DNA from: Segatella albensis DSM 11370 = JCM 12258
Lineage (GTDB): Bacteria; Bacteroidota; Bacteroidia; Bacteroidales; Bacteroidaceae
Assembly: GCF_000426565.1 (NCBI RefSeq)
Contig: NZ_AUFP01000002.1
Coordinates: forward strand, 62,001 to 126,000
Reading direction: 5' to 3'
DNA length: 64,000 nucleotides
Below are positions 11,101 through 19,509 of the stretch, piece after piece (positions within the stretch are counted from its first letter, which is position 1; the number at the start of each line of letters is the position of its first letter). The notes beneath the pieces were generated by a model. The model made no database searches. It was not told where the DNA came from and saw only the letters and a list, made by a program, of their open reading frames with translations. The position numbers and the translations under genes were made by a program.

Positions 11101-11809
11101 GAATGATCACAGAAGCCTCCTGATCGAAATGCTGTTCATCAAACTCTGGTTTCAGATAATCATTCACATCCACTAACGCATGGATAGCGGCAAGATGCGC
11201 TGTGACCACCTTCTCCATCTCGATCTGAACCTCACGATTACGAGGGTTCACATAGTCAAACTGCTTTTCACCACTCTTGCGCAAGTCGAGTTCTTCCTCC
11301 GTATAGAGATACTCATTCAGATGGAAAATCTCACCCTTTCTACTCAAGAACAGGCGCAGATCATAAAGAGCCGCATATTGCAACACATTGTCATCATTCT
11401 GCATTCTCGCCCACTGATGGAACAGATCGGCACGAATCAACAGCAGCGAACCGAACTCGAAGTCATCCCGAACGGATCCCGACTGATAATCGATGACAGG
11501 ATGCTTCACCAACTTGCCATTTTCCATGGCATAATGATCGCTATACACCATGGCAGCCTGCGTATCCACAGCCACCTGAAGCATACGATGCAGACAATTC
11601 TGTCCTATCACGACTTTGGTAGGACGAATGCATAAAAGTACGAATTCGGCATCTGTAGTATCATTAATCTCCAAAAGTGAAGTCGTAGAGGTCATCGACT
11701 TCTTTACGATATGAATATGCTGTACTGTCTTGTCATCAGAAAGAATTTGGCAAGTGTCCTTCATTTCATCACCAATTTCAGGCAAGAAACAGTCTATCTT
11801 TTCTCTCAT
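8102..11809 (-). CDS. Fusion: two GT-A-like regions, DUF4922 (HIT-like) and SpoIID domain
   Basis: The 1235-residue protein has a divergent GT-A-like segment (about 50-170), a clear family 2 glycosyltransferase (about 232-440; VIIPVFN, DSDD at 321-324, GED at 408-410, CRRW at 433-436), and a DUF4922 region (about 515-800). DUF4922 carries CFLC and an HMHFQ motif (627-631) like the HIT/GalT/Ap4A-phosphorylase superfamily. A SpoIID domain follows (about 805-1235), with SSEM around 915-918 and C-terminal GWGHGVG. SpoIID enzymes are lytic transglycosylases acting on peptidoglycan. No signal peptide is visible at the N-terminus, odd for a SpoIID protein. It heads an operon with the AmpG-like gene. 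The combination suggests cell-wall or glycan turnover, but the reaction is unknown. Confidence 0.85.
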   Translation of the reverse strand: MREKIDCFLPEIGDEMKDTCQILSDDKTVQHIHIVKKSMTSTTSLLEINDTTDAEFVLLCIRPTKVVIGQNCLHRMLQVAVDTQAAMVYSDHYAMENGKLVKHPVIDYQSGSVRDDFEFGSLLLIRADLFHQWARMQNDDNVLQYAALYDLRLFLSRKGEIFHLNEYLYTEEELDLRKSGEKQFDYVNPRNREVQIEMEKVVTAHLAAIHALVDVNDYLKPEFDEQHFDQEASVIIPVFNREKTVADAVESALTQKAKFDFNVIVVNNHSTDRTGEILDALAAKYEHLHVIVPERDDLGIGGCWNEAINSNFCGRFAVQLDSDDLYSSPYTLQKIVDAFHKQKAAMIIGSYRMCDFDLNTLPPGMIDHKEWTDDNGCNNALRINGLGAPRAFFTPILRQLQFPNTSYGEDYALGLAFSRHYRIGRIYEELYLCRRWGGNSDSNLSIEKVNANNLYKDRLRTMEIMARKQLAAGTLEHTNNSLTRFFNRQIEIWDDVRKRYRDLTQVKTRDLAVEGEHTSINLKVQFNPARIVSTGAKIDKNTIAKRACFLCDQNRPDVQMSKNIDGKFHLLVNPFPILPTHFTIPARKHKPQAILENYGEIHKILSEYDQLMVFYNGPKCGASAPDHMHFQAGTSGVLPLQTEWGRLSRNLDVVIALNEQESLSVIKDYPCKAFVIRTKTAEADMQLFRKLYRSLPQQKDETEPMMNIVAWRQDDEYVSVVFPRKKHRPDCYFAEDDSKILISPGALDMAGLAITPREQDFERITGSQLYDILQEMTITDETMRIVLDKLTPHLETMFGNQQPDVTVGIVSAQKVHFVLNKPYLAKGTKVEGEQTVEFSEGGILWNGNQYSKLTFHPQSNDASFSLDDVTIGVNFHWERKETQTFLGTLSFVVEEDKICAINELPVEKYLESVISSEMSATSSLELLKAHAVISRSWLLAQMEKRRKVAEQGNSFFSFVKKDDELVRWYDREDHTIFDVCADDHCQRYQGITKETSPHVAEAIKATRGQILMSGDEICDARFSKCCGGVTEEFQYCWENIKKPYLLAVRDGKQELPDLTVEANAEQWIRTSPDAFCNTNDKKILSQVLNDYDQETVDFYRWKVTYTQAEIRQLIEDSLKMSLGDILDLEPLERGKSGRISRLRIVGSEKSFIIGKELEIRRTLSSSHLYSSAFVVDKAEKDANGVPQQFEIIGAGWGHGVGLCQIGAAVMGEQGYKYDQILLHYYQGADIKKIYK

Positions 11810-11837
11810 TTTCTATGCTTTAATAATTATATAAGTG

Positions 11838-11845
11838 CAAAGATA
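11838..11845 (-). promoter_or_regulatory. -7 element (TATCTTTG) of the fusion-protein/AmpG operon
   Basis: The minus strand reads TATCTTTGC 28 bases ahead of the start at 11809. A TTTG lies upstream at 11860-11857 but only 11 bases away, so the -33 box is not clear. Confidence 0.55.
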
Positions 11846-11899
11846 ATAGTTTTTTGCAAATAATCACTATTCATACCTGTGATTTTCCCAACTTTTTAT

Positions 11900-11907
11900 T
11901 ATCTTTG
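11900..11907 (+). promoter_or_regulatory. -7 element (TATCTTTG) immediately before rlmN
   Basis: TATCTTTGC ends five bases before the ATG at 11913, so transcription would start at or within a few bases of the start codon. Confidence 0.55.
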
Positions 11908-11912
11908 CAGCT

Positions 11913-12965
11913 ATGAACGAAGAAAAGAAAGTACTCTTGGGAATGACCCTTGACGAACTGAAAGATGCCGTCAAGACATTAGGTATGCCAGCCTTTACAG
12001 GTGGGCAGATTGCCAAATGGCTGTACGAGAAGCACGTGAAGAGCATCGACGAGATGACAAACCTATCCAAGGCCAACCGCGAGAAACTGGCCGAGCATTT
12101 TGAGATTGGTTGTGCTGGGGCTATCGACGAGCAGCGCTCTAAGGATGGCACCGTGAAATATCTCTTCCCTACTCGTAGCGGTAAGTTCGTAGAATCGGTC
12201 TTTATCCCTGAAGAAAATAATCATGCTACGTTATGCGTATCATCACAGGTGGGATGTAAGATGAACTGTCTGTTCTGTCAGACTGGCAAGCAAGGCTTCG
12301 AAGGAAGTCTTCCTGCTTCTGACATTTTGAACCAAATCTATTCCCTACCGGAAGTCGACCAACTCACCAACATTGTGTACATGGGTCAAGGTGAACCAAT
12401 GGACAACCTCGACAATGTGTTGCGCTCCACAGAGATTCTTACAGCCAAATACGGATGGGCATGGAGTCCAAAGCGCATCACAGTATCATCAGTAGGAGTC
12501 AAGAATAAGTTGAAACGTTTCCTCGATGAGAGTCAATGCCAAGTTGCCATCAGTATGCACTCACCCTTACCCGAACAACGTGCCCAACTAATGCCGGCAC
12601 AGAAGGGCATGAGCATCGAGAAAGTAGTAGAATTGTTACGCAACTACGACTTCTCTCACCAGCGTCGCCTCACCTTCGAATATATCGTTTTCGGAGGTGT
12701 CAACGATAGTATCGACCATGCCAAGGCCATCATTCGACTGACCCGCGGACTGGAATGCCACGTCAACTTGATTCGTTTCCACCAGATACCGAACGTTCCG
12801 CTCCACGGAGCCGACGAGAAGACGATGGAGACCTTCCGCGATTATCTTACCTCACACGGCGTATTCACAACGATTCGTGCCAGTCGCGGACAGGATATCT
12901 TCGCAGCCTGCGGCCTCTTGAGTACGAGCAAGAAGATCGGTGAAATCAGAGCCAACCAGGAATAA
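11913..12965 (+). CDS. rlmN: Dual-specificity 23S rRNA (A2503-C2)/tRNA (A37-C2) methyltransferase
   Basis: A radical-SAM methyltransferase of 350 residues. The [4Fe-4S] cluster motif CxxxCxxC is at Cys115, Cys119 and Cys122, and the C-terminal Cys333 in AACGLL fits the family's methyl-carrying or resolving cysteine. VYMGQGEPMDN is the family signature. It methylates A2503 in the ribosomal peptidyl-transferase centre. The mRNA may be nearly leaderless. DUF4837 and pdxA follow closely. Confidence 0.95.
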   Translation: MNEEKKVLLGMTLDELKDAVKTLGMPAFTGGQIAKWLYEKHVKSIDEMTNLSKANREKLAEHFEIGCAGAIDEQRSKDGTVKYLFPTRSGKFVESVFIPEENNHATLCVSSQVGCKMNCLFCQTGKQGFEGSLPASDILNQIYSLPEVDQLTNIVYMGQGEPMDNLDNVLRSTEILTAKYGWAWSPKRITVSSVGVKNKLKRFLDESQCQVAISMHSPLPEQRAQLMPAQKGMSIEKVVELLRNYDFSHQRRLTFEYIVFGGVNDSIDHAKAIIRLTRGLECHVNLIRFHQIPNVPLHGADEKTMETFRDYLTSHGVFTTIRASRGQDIFAACGLLSTSKKIGEIRANQE

Positions 12966-12978
12966 AAGGAATAAAGAC

Positions 12979-13863
12979 ATGAATAAGTTCGGGAGTATCA
13001 TTCTGTTGATATCTTTAATCATGATTTGCGGATGTCGTGAGAGAATGAACCGACTGCCCAACAGTACAGCCCGACCTTACGAGGTTATCCTCTCCGGTGA
13101 TAGTGCCGACACGATAAGGAAGGCGCTCACGACTGATGTGGAAGGACTTCCTCAGCCGGAGCCCAACTTTGACGTGAGGACTATCAAACCGGCAAACCTA
13201 AAAGGCAACATGCTTTATGCACGGGCCATCGTTATCTATTCGCACGACCACGATACAATATGCCATTACAAACTGAACGTGCACGCTGAGCCGCAGATCA
13301 TCATCGAGGCCAACGCACACAATATCAAGTCGGTGATTCGATATCTACAGGCTTTCGAGGCCGAACAACAAGTTGTTCAACTCCGTCGTCATCGCAATCG
13401 TGAAATGGAACGAATGATACGGAAGAAGTTTGGTATCCAGATGACGATTCCTGTGGAGATGACATCGAGCAAGGTACGCAAAGATTTCATATGGCTATCC
13501 AACAACGATGCCCTGAAGATGAAGAACATCTGCATCATACGGATCAACGAACCAACCACAGAAGCCATCGACAGTATGCTGGCTCGGAATATCAAGGGCG
13601 AAACAGATGCTATGCATATGCAACTTACTTCCGCCACACTACACGAGGAGGAAACGGCTAACGGAGAACAGCATCTCTATGGACTATGGGATATGAAAGG
13701 TGATGCCATGGGAGGGCCTTTCGAAGCAAGAGTCGTCCCACAAGGTAATCATTACATCGCTATGTTAACCTTTGCTTACGCACCACAAACCAAGAAAAGA
13801 AACATCATGCGACAGCTTCATGCTGTTATCTACAATAAATTCATTACTTATGGAAGAAAATAA
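12979..13863 (+). CDS. DUF4837 family lipoprotein
   Basis: The ATG at 12979 is preferred over an in-frame ATG at 12940 because it opens a lipoprotein signal peptide with lipobox MICGC and avoids overlapping rlmN. The 294-residue product resembles the DUF4837 family found in Bacteroidetes; the fold past the signal has no known catalytic motif I can read. It overlaps pdxA by 14 bases, indicating co-transcription. Function unknown. Confidence 0.8.
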   Translation: MNKFGSIILLISLIMICGCRERMNRLPNSTARPYEVILSGDSADTIRKALTTDVEGLPQPEPNFDVRTIKPANLKGNMLYARAIVIYSHDHDTICHYKLNVHAEPQIIIEANAHNIKSVIRYLQAFEAEQQVVQLRRHRNREMERMIRKKFGIQMTIPVEMTSSKVRKDFIWLSNNDALKMKNICIIRINEPTTEAIDSMLARNIKGETDAMHMQLTSATLHEEETANGEQHLYGLWDMKGDAMGGPFEARVVPQGNHYIAMLTFAYAPQTKKRNIMRQLHAVIYNKFITYGRK

Positions 13864-15010
13864 TAAAATACGTGTGGCTATCACACATGGCGATACCAAT
13901 GGTATCGGATATGAGCTCATCTTTAAAACCTTTGCAGAACCAGAGATGCTGGAGATTTGTACTCCGATCATCTACGGCTCGCCTAAAGCCGCTGCCTATC
14001 ATCGCAACGTACTCGACATTCAGGCTAATTTCTCTATCATCAACTCGGCAGAAGAAGCCAGAGATGGAAGAATCAACCTGTTGCCTACCTACGACGAAGA
14101 AACGAAGATCGATATGGGCATCGCGACACCGGAATCCGGAACGGCTGCCCTCAAAGCCCTCGACAGAGCTATGGGCGACTATCGCAATGGATTGTTCGAT
14201 GTTCTGGTGACAGCTCCTATCAACAAGGCAAACATCAAGGGCGAAGGGTTCGAGTTCAAAGGTAATGCCAAATATATAGAAACTTGTATCGGTGAGGGAC
14301 AAAAGGCTTTCCCTATCCTTGTCAACGAACAGATCCGACTGGCTTCTGTCACCGAGAATATCCCGCTCAAGGATGTGGCCAATGCCATCACGAAAGAAGC
14401 CCTCGCCGAAAAGGCCACGATATTCTTCAACACCCTTCGTCGCGACTTCAATATCTCAAACCCTCGTATCGCCGTATTGGCGCTCAACCCAAGTACCAAC
14501 GAGGACGGTACCTTCGGCAAGGAGGAGACTGAGGTCATCATTCCGACAATCAATGAACTCGTTGACAAGGGTGTAGAGACATTCGGTCCTTATGCGGCAG
14601 ACGAATTCTTTGGCAACGGTTATTATCAGTCTTTCGATGGTATCCTTGCGATGTACCACGATCAGGGTACAGCACCTTTCAAGACAATCGCTCCGGAATC
14701 CGGTGTGGTCTATTTGGCTAACCTCCCTGCAATTACGACAGCATCCGATATGACCGTAGATTACGAGAATGCAGGCAAGTGTATCGAGAGTCCTGACAGC
14801 TTCCGACATGCCGTCTATCTGGCTATCGACTCATTCAACAATCGCCACCGCTATGATGAGCCTTTGACGAACCCGCTCAAGAAGCTCTATCATGAGAAAC
14901 GCGACGAGAGTGAGAAAAATCGCTTTGCCATTCCTAAGAAGCATAGTGGTGATCCTTTCCCTCCAAAGGAAGACAAGCATACCGAGAAGAAAGAGGCACA
15001 GAAGAAATAA
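13850..15010 (+). CDS. pdxA: 4-hydroxythreonine-4-phosphate dehydrogenase
   Basis: This enzyme of the DXP-dependent vitamin B6 pathway oxidises 4-phosphohydroxy-L-threonine in an NAD-dependent reaction. Diagnostic stretches are THGDTNGIG near the N-terminus, VTAPINK, and the metal-binding MYHDQGTAPFK. Translation probably starts at 13850, inside the end of the DUF4837 gene, rather than further upstream. At 386 residues it is longer than E. coli PdxA (329); part of the excess is a lysine/glutamate-rich tail after about residue 345. Confidence 0.93.
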   Translation: MEENNKIRVAITHGDTNGIGYELIFKTFAEPEMLEICTPIIYGSPKAAAYHRNVLDIQANFSIINSAEEARDGRINLLPTYDEETKIDMGIATPESGTAALKALDRAMGDYRNGLFDVLVTAPINKANIKGEGFEFKGNAKYIETCIGEGQKAFPILVNEQIRLASVTENIPLKDVANAITKEALAEKATIFFNTLRRDFNISNPRIAVLALNPSTNEDGTFGKEETEVIIPTINELVDKGVETFGPYAADEFFGNGYYQSFDGILAMYHDQGTAPFKTIAPESGVVYLANLPAITTASDMTVDYENAGKCIESPDSFRHAVYLAIDSFNNRHRYDEPLTNPLKKLYHEKRDESEKNRFAIPKKHSGDPFPPKEDKHTEKKEAQKK

Positions 15011-15020
15011 AAGAGAACAT

Positions 15021-15050
15021 CTGGTGTTAAAGCATTTGCTCTAACACCAG
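15021..15050 (+). terminator. Hairpin after pdxA
   Basis: A 9-bp perfect inverted repeat (15021-15029 with 15042-15050) stands 10 bases after the pdxA stop. It lacks a T-run, so it could be an attenuator or a 3'-end stabiliser rather than a full terminator. Confidence 0.4.
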
Positions 15051-15084
15051 AAAAGTTCTAAAAATACGAATTGATGTAGATGAG

Positions 15085-16074
15085 ATGAGAAAGAAATACC
15101 AGAATGCTTTCTTCATTTTTGGTATCGTTGTACTCGGCATCATGGTGAGCCAGCTCAACTTTACCGAAGTATGGCAGGGATTGCAACATGCCGGCTATTG
15201 GTTCTTCGCAGTCCTCATCCTTTGGGCATTTCTGTACATCTTCAACGTATCAGCATGGTATGTCATCATCCGTTCGTTAAAGGCCAAGGTCAACTTTCTC
15301 TGGCTCTATAAGATAACCGTCTCCGGCTTCGCCCTGAACTATGCCACCCCAGGCGGTCTCATGGGTGGCGAACCTTATCGCATCATGTCCTTAGCGCCAC
15401 ATATCGGTACCGAGAAAGCCACTTCCTCCGTGGTACTCTATGCGATGACCCACATTTTCAGTCATTTCTGGTTTTGGATTATATCCATATTTCTTTACAT
15501 TATCACCCAACCGATTCACCTATTCATGGGGATTATCCTTGCGTTGACCTTCACATTTTGCTCCCTCGGAATATGGTTTTTCATGAAGGGATATCGCAAA
15601 GGATTGGCCTATAGGGCTATGAACATTGCAAAACATATTCCTGGTTTACACAGAAGGACTGAGCAGTTTATCTCTACCCATAAGGAACAACTCAACACCA
15701 TCGACGAACAGATCGCAGCCCTCCACCGTCAGAACCCCAAATCGTTTATCACAGCAGTACTCTTAGAACTCATGTGCAGAATCTGTTCAGCACTTGAAAT
15801 TTTCTTTATACTCTTGGTACTCATGCCACAGGTAAACTACATCGACTGCATCCTCATCCTCGCCTTCACCTCATTACTCGCCAACCTACTCTTCTTCATG
15901 CCCCTCCAGTTAGGCGGCAGAGAAGGCGGATTTCTTCTCTCCACAACAGGACTTGCCATGAGCGCAAGTGCAGGAATCTTCGTAGCCTTAATCGTCCGTC
16001 TCCGCGAACTGATATGGGTAGCTATCGGTCTACTTCTCATCAAATTCGATAGAAAATCTACTCTTACAGAGTAA
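15085..16074 (+). CDS. Flippase-like integral membrane protein (LPG synthase TM/UPF0104 family)
   Basis: 329 residues with about eight hydrophobic segments and the family motifs [12 protein letters not shown] (near residue 90) and [10 protein letters not shown] (near 272). The family resembles the membrane half of MprF but lacks the aminoacyl-transferase half, and members are thought to move lipids or polyprenyl-linked substrates across the inner membrane. The substrate is not predictable here. It lies between pdxA and the sigma-54 activator. Confidence 0.8.
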   Translation: MRKKYQNAFFIFGIVVLGIMVSQLNFTEVWQGLQHAGYWFFAVLILWAFLYIFNVSAWYVIIRSLKAKVNFLWLYKITVSGFALNYATPGGLMGGEPYRIMSLAPHIGTEKATSSVVLYAMTHIFSHFWFWIISIFLYIITQPIHLFMGIILALTFTFCSLGIWFFMKGYRKGLAYRAMNIAKHIPGLHRRTEQFISTHKEQLNTIDEQIAALHRQNPKSFITAVLLELMCRICSALEIFFILLVLMPQVNYIDCILILAFTSLLANLLFFMPLQLGGREGGFLLSTTGLAMSASAGIFVALIVRLRELIWVAIGLLLIKFDRKSTLTE

Positions 16075-16107
16075 TAAGCGGTTAAAAACCCGAAAAAAAC
16101 TGCCAAA

Positions 16108-16141
16108 TTTGCGCATTTCTCAAAAATAATATGTAAATTTG
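16108..16141 (+). promoter_or_regulatory. Promoter of the sigma-54 activator/lptE/secG cluster
   Basis: TTTG (16108-16111) and TAAATTTG (16134-16141) are 22 bases apart. The -7 element ends only 8 bases before the ATG at 16150, so the leader would be about 5 bases or less. Confidence 0.6.
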
Positions 16142-16149
16142 TCAGCTAA

Positions 16150-17403
16150 ATGAATACATCAGAACTGCAAAAAGTAAAACAGAGATACAACATTGTAGGA
16201 AACTGCGATGAATTGAATCATGCTCTTGACGTTGCCCTTCAGGTAGCGCCAACAGATTTGAGCGTACTTATTGTTGGCGAATCAGGTGTCGGCAAGGAAA
16301 TCATTCCGAGAGTTATCCACGACAACTCCCCTCGCCGACGCGAACAATATCTTGCCATCAACTGCGGTTCTATTCCTGAAGGCACCATCGACAGCGAACT
16401 GTTCGGTCATGAGAAAGGTTCTTTCACCGGTGCTATCGGAGAAAGTGAAGGTTACTTCGGCATCACCGACAAGGGTACAATCTTCCTCGACGAGGTAGGT
16501 GAACTACCATTGGCAACACAAGCACGTCTGCTCCGCGTACTGGAAACAGGAGAATATATCCGTGTTGGCGGTACACAGATTCGCAAGACCAATGTAAGAA
16601 TCGTGGCTGCTACCAACGTGAACATGCGCAAGGCTGTAAGCGAAGGTAAATTCCGCGAGGACTTGTATTATCGTTTGAATACCATCCCTATCCAGATGCC
16701 TCCTCTCCGCAATCGTGGCAACGACATCTTGTTGCTCTTCCGCCTCTTCGCCATGCAGATGGCTGAGAAATATCGCATCCCAAAGATTATACTTACCGAC
16801 GAGGCCAAACAGATTATGCTGCAATACAAATGGCCTGGTAACGTGCGACAGCTCAAGAATATCACCGAGCAAATGTCTATCTTAAGCGAGAAGAGGGAAA
16901 TAGACACAGAGACCCTACTTCAATACATCCCTCGTGATATCGAATCTACGCAACTGGCAACGACCAACAAACCGGGACAGCACTCCTACGAGAGTGAACG
17001 CGAGATACTATACAAGATTCTATACGAGCTAAGAGGCAACGTGAGCGATTTGAAACGCGACATGAACACCCTCCGCAAACAACTCGATGAAGCACGCGGT
17101 CTTGCCGGGGCTGCAGGATTCCAGAATCCGACATTCCAAGATACTGAGGCTGCGAAGTTCCCAATGGTACAATCGGGACATCATGAACCAAGCAACGAGA
17201 TTGCCGAAGCTGAAGCCGAAGAAATCAAAGATCTCGAGCCGGAGACGCTCAACCTCAACGATCTGGGCAGACTGATGGTGGAGAAAGCCTTGGAACGCAA
17301 CGGAGGCAACAGAAAGAAAGCAGCACAGGAACTCGGCATCTCCGACCGAACCTTGTACAGAAGAATCAACCAATACGGTCTTGACAAGCAAAAAGAAAAA
17401 TGA
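16150..17403 (+). CDS. Sigma-54-dependent transcriptional activator (AAA+, Fis HTH)
   Basis: The 417-residue protein has a central AAA+ domain with Walker A GESGVGKE (43-50), the sigma-54-contacting GSFTGA loop (90-95) and Walker B IFLDEVGELP (111-120), followed by a Fis-type helix-turn-helix at the C-terminus (about 372-412). There is no receiver or other N-terminal sensor domain, so control may be through expression or a partner. It overlaps lptE by 4 bases. The linkage to lptE and secG suggests an envelope-related role. Confidence 0.92.
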   Translation: MNTSELQKVKQRYNIVGNCDELNHALDVALQVAPTDLSVLIVGESGVGKEIIPRVIHDNSPRRREQYLAINCGSIPEGTIDSELFGHEKGSFTGAIGESEGYFGITDKGTIFLDEVGELPLATQARLLRVLETGEYIRVGGTQIRKTNVRIVAATNVNMRKAVSEGKFREDLYYRLNTIPIQMPPLRNRGNDILLLFRLFAMQMAEKYRIPKIILTDEAKQIMLQYKWPGNVRQLKNITEQMSILSEKREIDTETLLQYIPRDIESTQLATTNKPGQHSYESEREILYKILYELRGNVSDLKRDMNTLRKQLDEARGLAGAAGFQNPTFQDTEAAKFPMVQSGHHEPSNEIAEAEAEEIKDLEPETLNLNDLGRLMVEKALERNGGNRKKAAQELGISDRTLYRRINQYGLDKQKEK

Positions 17404-17954
17404 ATATTCTAAAAGAAATATACAATAAGGTAATAACAGCGCATCGCTATCTATGGATAGTGCTCCCTATCTGCGTCCTCACTTGCCTTGTAGCCGCTTG
17501 CAGCATTTCCTACAAATTCAATGGCTCTAGCATCGACTACAACAAGACCAAGACTATCCAGATAGACGAGTTCCCTATTCGTTCAAGCTATGTATGGGGA
17601 CCTATGGGTCCAATGTTCAACAATGCCCTCAAGGATGAGTTTGCCAATCACACTCGTCTGCAACAGGTAAAACGTAACGGTGACTTGCAGATTTCGGGAG
17701 AGATCACCAACTATTCCCAGCGTAACAAATCTGTTTCCAGTGAGGGATACTCTGCACAGACTGAGTTGAGCATCACGGTAAACGTGCGCTTCACAAATAA
17801 TAAAAATCACAGCGAGGACTTCGAAAAACAGTTCACCGCCGCACAGACTTATGAGACTACTCAGAGTTTGGCCAGCGTGCAGGAAGAACTGGTAACACAA
17901 ATCATCAAAGACCTCGTCGATCAAATATTCAACGCAACAGTCGCAAATTGGTAA
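17400..17954 (+). CDS. lptE: LptE-like LPS assembly lipoprotein
   Basis: The 184-residue protein has a longer than usual N-terminus before a hydrophobic segment ending in the lipobox VAAC (about residues 31-34), then a compact domain resembling Bacteroidetes LptE. LptE plugs the LptD barrel that inserts LPS at the cell surface. The ATG overlaps the previous stop (ATGA). Position between the sigma-54 activator and secG agrees with this family. A start inside the N-terminus that would shorten the cytoplasmic stretch is possible. Confidence 0.8.
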   Translation: MNILKEIYNKVITAHRYLWIVLPICVLTCLVAACSISYKFNGSSIDYNKTKTIQIDEFPIRSSYVWGPMGPMFNNALKDEFANHTRLQQVKRNGDLQISGEITNYSQRNKSVSSEGYSAQTELSITVNVRFTNNKNHSEDFEKQFTAAQTYETTQSLASVQEELVTQIIKDLVDQIFNATVANW

Positions 17955-18853
17955 TGGAGTTAGCACAACTAATACAACATCCGGAAAAGATGAACAAGGA
18001 GACGCTCTACGACCTTCGTAGTCTTCTTGCCCTTCATCCTTACTATCAGACGGCACGCCTGCTGATGTTGCAGAACCTATACATACTCCATAGTCCGTCC
18101 TTCGACGAGGAATTGCGCCGGGCTGCCATCTATATCACCGACCGCAAGGTACTCTTCCAGATGATAGAGGCTGCGCACTACAAGTTGCATACTCTTCGCA
18201 AAGATGACAAGTCTGCTGCCACCCAACAGGACAACAGTAGCAGAACCGTGGCCTTGATTGACAACTTCTTGGAATCAATCCCTGCCGACGAAGACAACGA
18301 AGAGACAAGTAAGCAACACCGCAAGCCTACTCCTGCCGATGCTGCCGTTGACTATGTGGCCTACCTACTCGAGACTGAAGATGAAGACAACAAGGTCGAA
18401 GATGTACAGGAACAGGAGGACGGCGAAGCCAAGTCTTCCGGAAGTAGAACTATCGACCTCATCGACAACTTCATCCATGATGGTGGTTTCAACCTGTCTA
18501 CCGAAGAGGGGGAACAAGAACAAAACGAGAAAATCGATGAAGACTTGCTCATCCCTGAGGAACAGTATAACCTAGAGGAGGCCACCAAGAATATGCCTGA
18601 CACGACTGTAGAGGAACAAGAAGAGGAAGAAGGAGTTGAAAAACAAGCTGATTCCCCAACAGAAGAAAAGGAAACAGACGAAAGCTACTTCACGGAAACA
18701 TTGGCACGAATCTACATCAAACAAGGCAGATATGAGAAAGCATTGGAAATAATCCAGAGATTATATTTGAATTATCCGAAAAAAAATGCTTACTTTGCAG
18801 ACCAGATGCGTTTCTTAGAGAAATTGATTATAAATAATAAAAACAATAAATAA
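17954..18853 (+). CDS. Conserved acidic protein of unknown function, TPR-like C-terminus
   Basis: An ATG at 17954 shares its A with the lptE stop; this start is preferred over a TTG two codons earlier. The 299-residue product has a helical N-terminal domain (1-90), a long Glu/Asp-rich low-complexity middle (about 95-240) and a C-terminal helix pair (ETLARIYIKQGRYEKALEI) resembling a single tetratricopeptide repeat. It has no signal peptide, so it should be cytoplasmic. It is tightly coupled to lptE and secG. Function unknown. Confidence 0.75.
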   Translation: MELAQLIQHPEKMNKETLYDLRSLLALHPYYQTARLLMLQNLYILHSPSFDEELRRAAIYITDRKVLFQMIEAAHYKLHTLRKDDKSAATQQDNSSRTVALIDNFLESIPADEDNEETSKQHRKPTPADAAVDYVAYLLETEDEDNKVEDVQEQEDGEAKSSGSRTIDLIDNFIHDGGFNLSTEEGEQEQNEKIDEDLLIPEEQYNLEEATKNMPDTTVEEQEEEEGVEKQADSPTEEKETDESYFTETLARIYIKQGRYEKALEIIQRLYLNYPKKNAYFADQMRFLEKLIINNKNNK

Positions 18854-18855
18854 CA

Positions 18856-19230
18856 ATGTACACATTATTAATTATCTTAATTGTCCTGGTATCATTCCTC
18901 ATGATCGGAATCGTACTTATTCAGGAGTCAAAGGGAGGTGGACTCGCTTCAAACTTCTCTTCATCAAATTCTATCATGGGTGTTCGCAAGACCACCGATA
19001 TCATTGAAAAACTCACATGGACTTTTGCCGGCATCATGGTTGTCATCAGCGTTCTTTGCGCTTACACCGCTCCAAAAGCTCAAGGTGAAGAAAGTGTTAT
19101 GGAGAAAACTTCTACTACGACCAACACTGCAATGCCTGCAATGCCTGGTCAGAGTAGCGATGCTAACACTGCAACTCCTGCTGCAGCAGGTCAGAATGCA
19201 CCTCAGGCACCAACATCTCCTGCAAAATAA
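18856..19230 (+). CDS. secG: Preprotein translocase subunit SecG
   Basis: The 124-residue protein has two transmembrane segments (about 2-24 and 55-75) around the conserved cytoplasmic loop QESKGGGLASNF, the SecG signature. It is the small auxiliary subunit of the SecYEG channel. The C-terminus is a low-complexity Ala/Thr/Pro/Gln tail, a common Bacteroidetes extension. It starts 2 bases after the upstream gene. Confidence 0.92.
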   Translation: MYTLLIILIVLVSFLMIGIVLIQESKGGGLASNFSSSNSIMGVRKTTDIIEKLTWTFAGIMVVISVLCAYTAPKAQGEESVMEKTSTTTNTAMPAMPGQSSDANTATPAAAGQNAPQAPTSPAK

Positions 19231-19258
19231 ACTTTTTTTGAAAAAAGTAAGAGAAAAA

Positions 19259-19290
19259 TTTGGTGGAACCATTTTTTTCTCTTACCTTTG
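19259..19290 (+). promoter_or_regulatory. Promoter of tRNA-His, embedded in a hairpin
   Basis: TTTG (19259-19262), 20 bases, TACCTTTG (19283-19290) is an ideal match. The region also forms an inverted repeat (19247-19258 with 19274-19285) just after secG, so the same bases may form a 3'-end hairpin for the secG transcript. Confidence 0.75.
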
Positions 19291-19327
19291 CACCCGCTAA
19301 ACAACAATAGCGGACATCAATTAAGAT

Positions 19328-19402
19328 GGTGGATGTAGTTCAGTTGGTTAGAGCGTCAGATTGTGGTTCTGAATGTCGTGGGTTCGAGTCCCACCCTCCA
19401 CC
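19328..19402 (+). tRNA. tRNA-His (anticodon GTG)
   Basis: The full cloverleaf can be read: acceptor from 19329 with the His-specific extra G(-1) encoded at 19328 opposite C73 (19402), D-stem GTTC/GAGC, anticodon stem TCAGA/TCTGA around GTG (19363-19365), and T-stem GTGGG/CCCAC with TTCGAGT loop. The CCA end is not fully encoded. Acceptor pair 6-67 reads T-C, a mismatch. A strong terminator follows. Confidence 0.95.
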
Positions 19403-19410
19403 CATCAAGA

Positions 19411-19440
19411 AAGCGGAAATCCTTTTTAGGATTTCCGCTT
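19411..19440 (+). terminator. Intrinsic terminator of tRNA-His
   Basis: A perfect 13-bp stem (19411-19423 with 19428-19440), TTTT loop and a following TTCTTTT run. Confidence 0.9.
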
Positions 19441-19509
19441 TTCTTTTATCCATATAGAGTACAAAACAGATGGTTTTCTACTCTATATCATTTAAGGTGT
19501 AATATCCTA

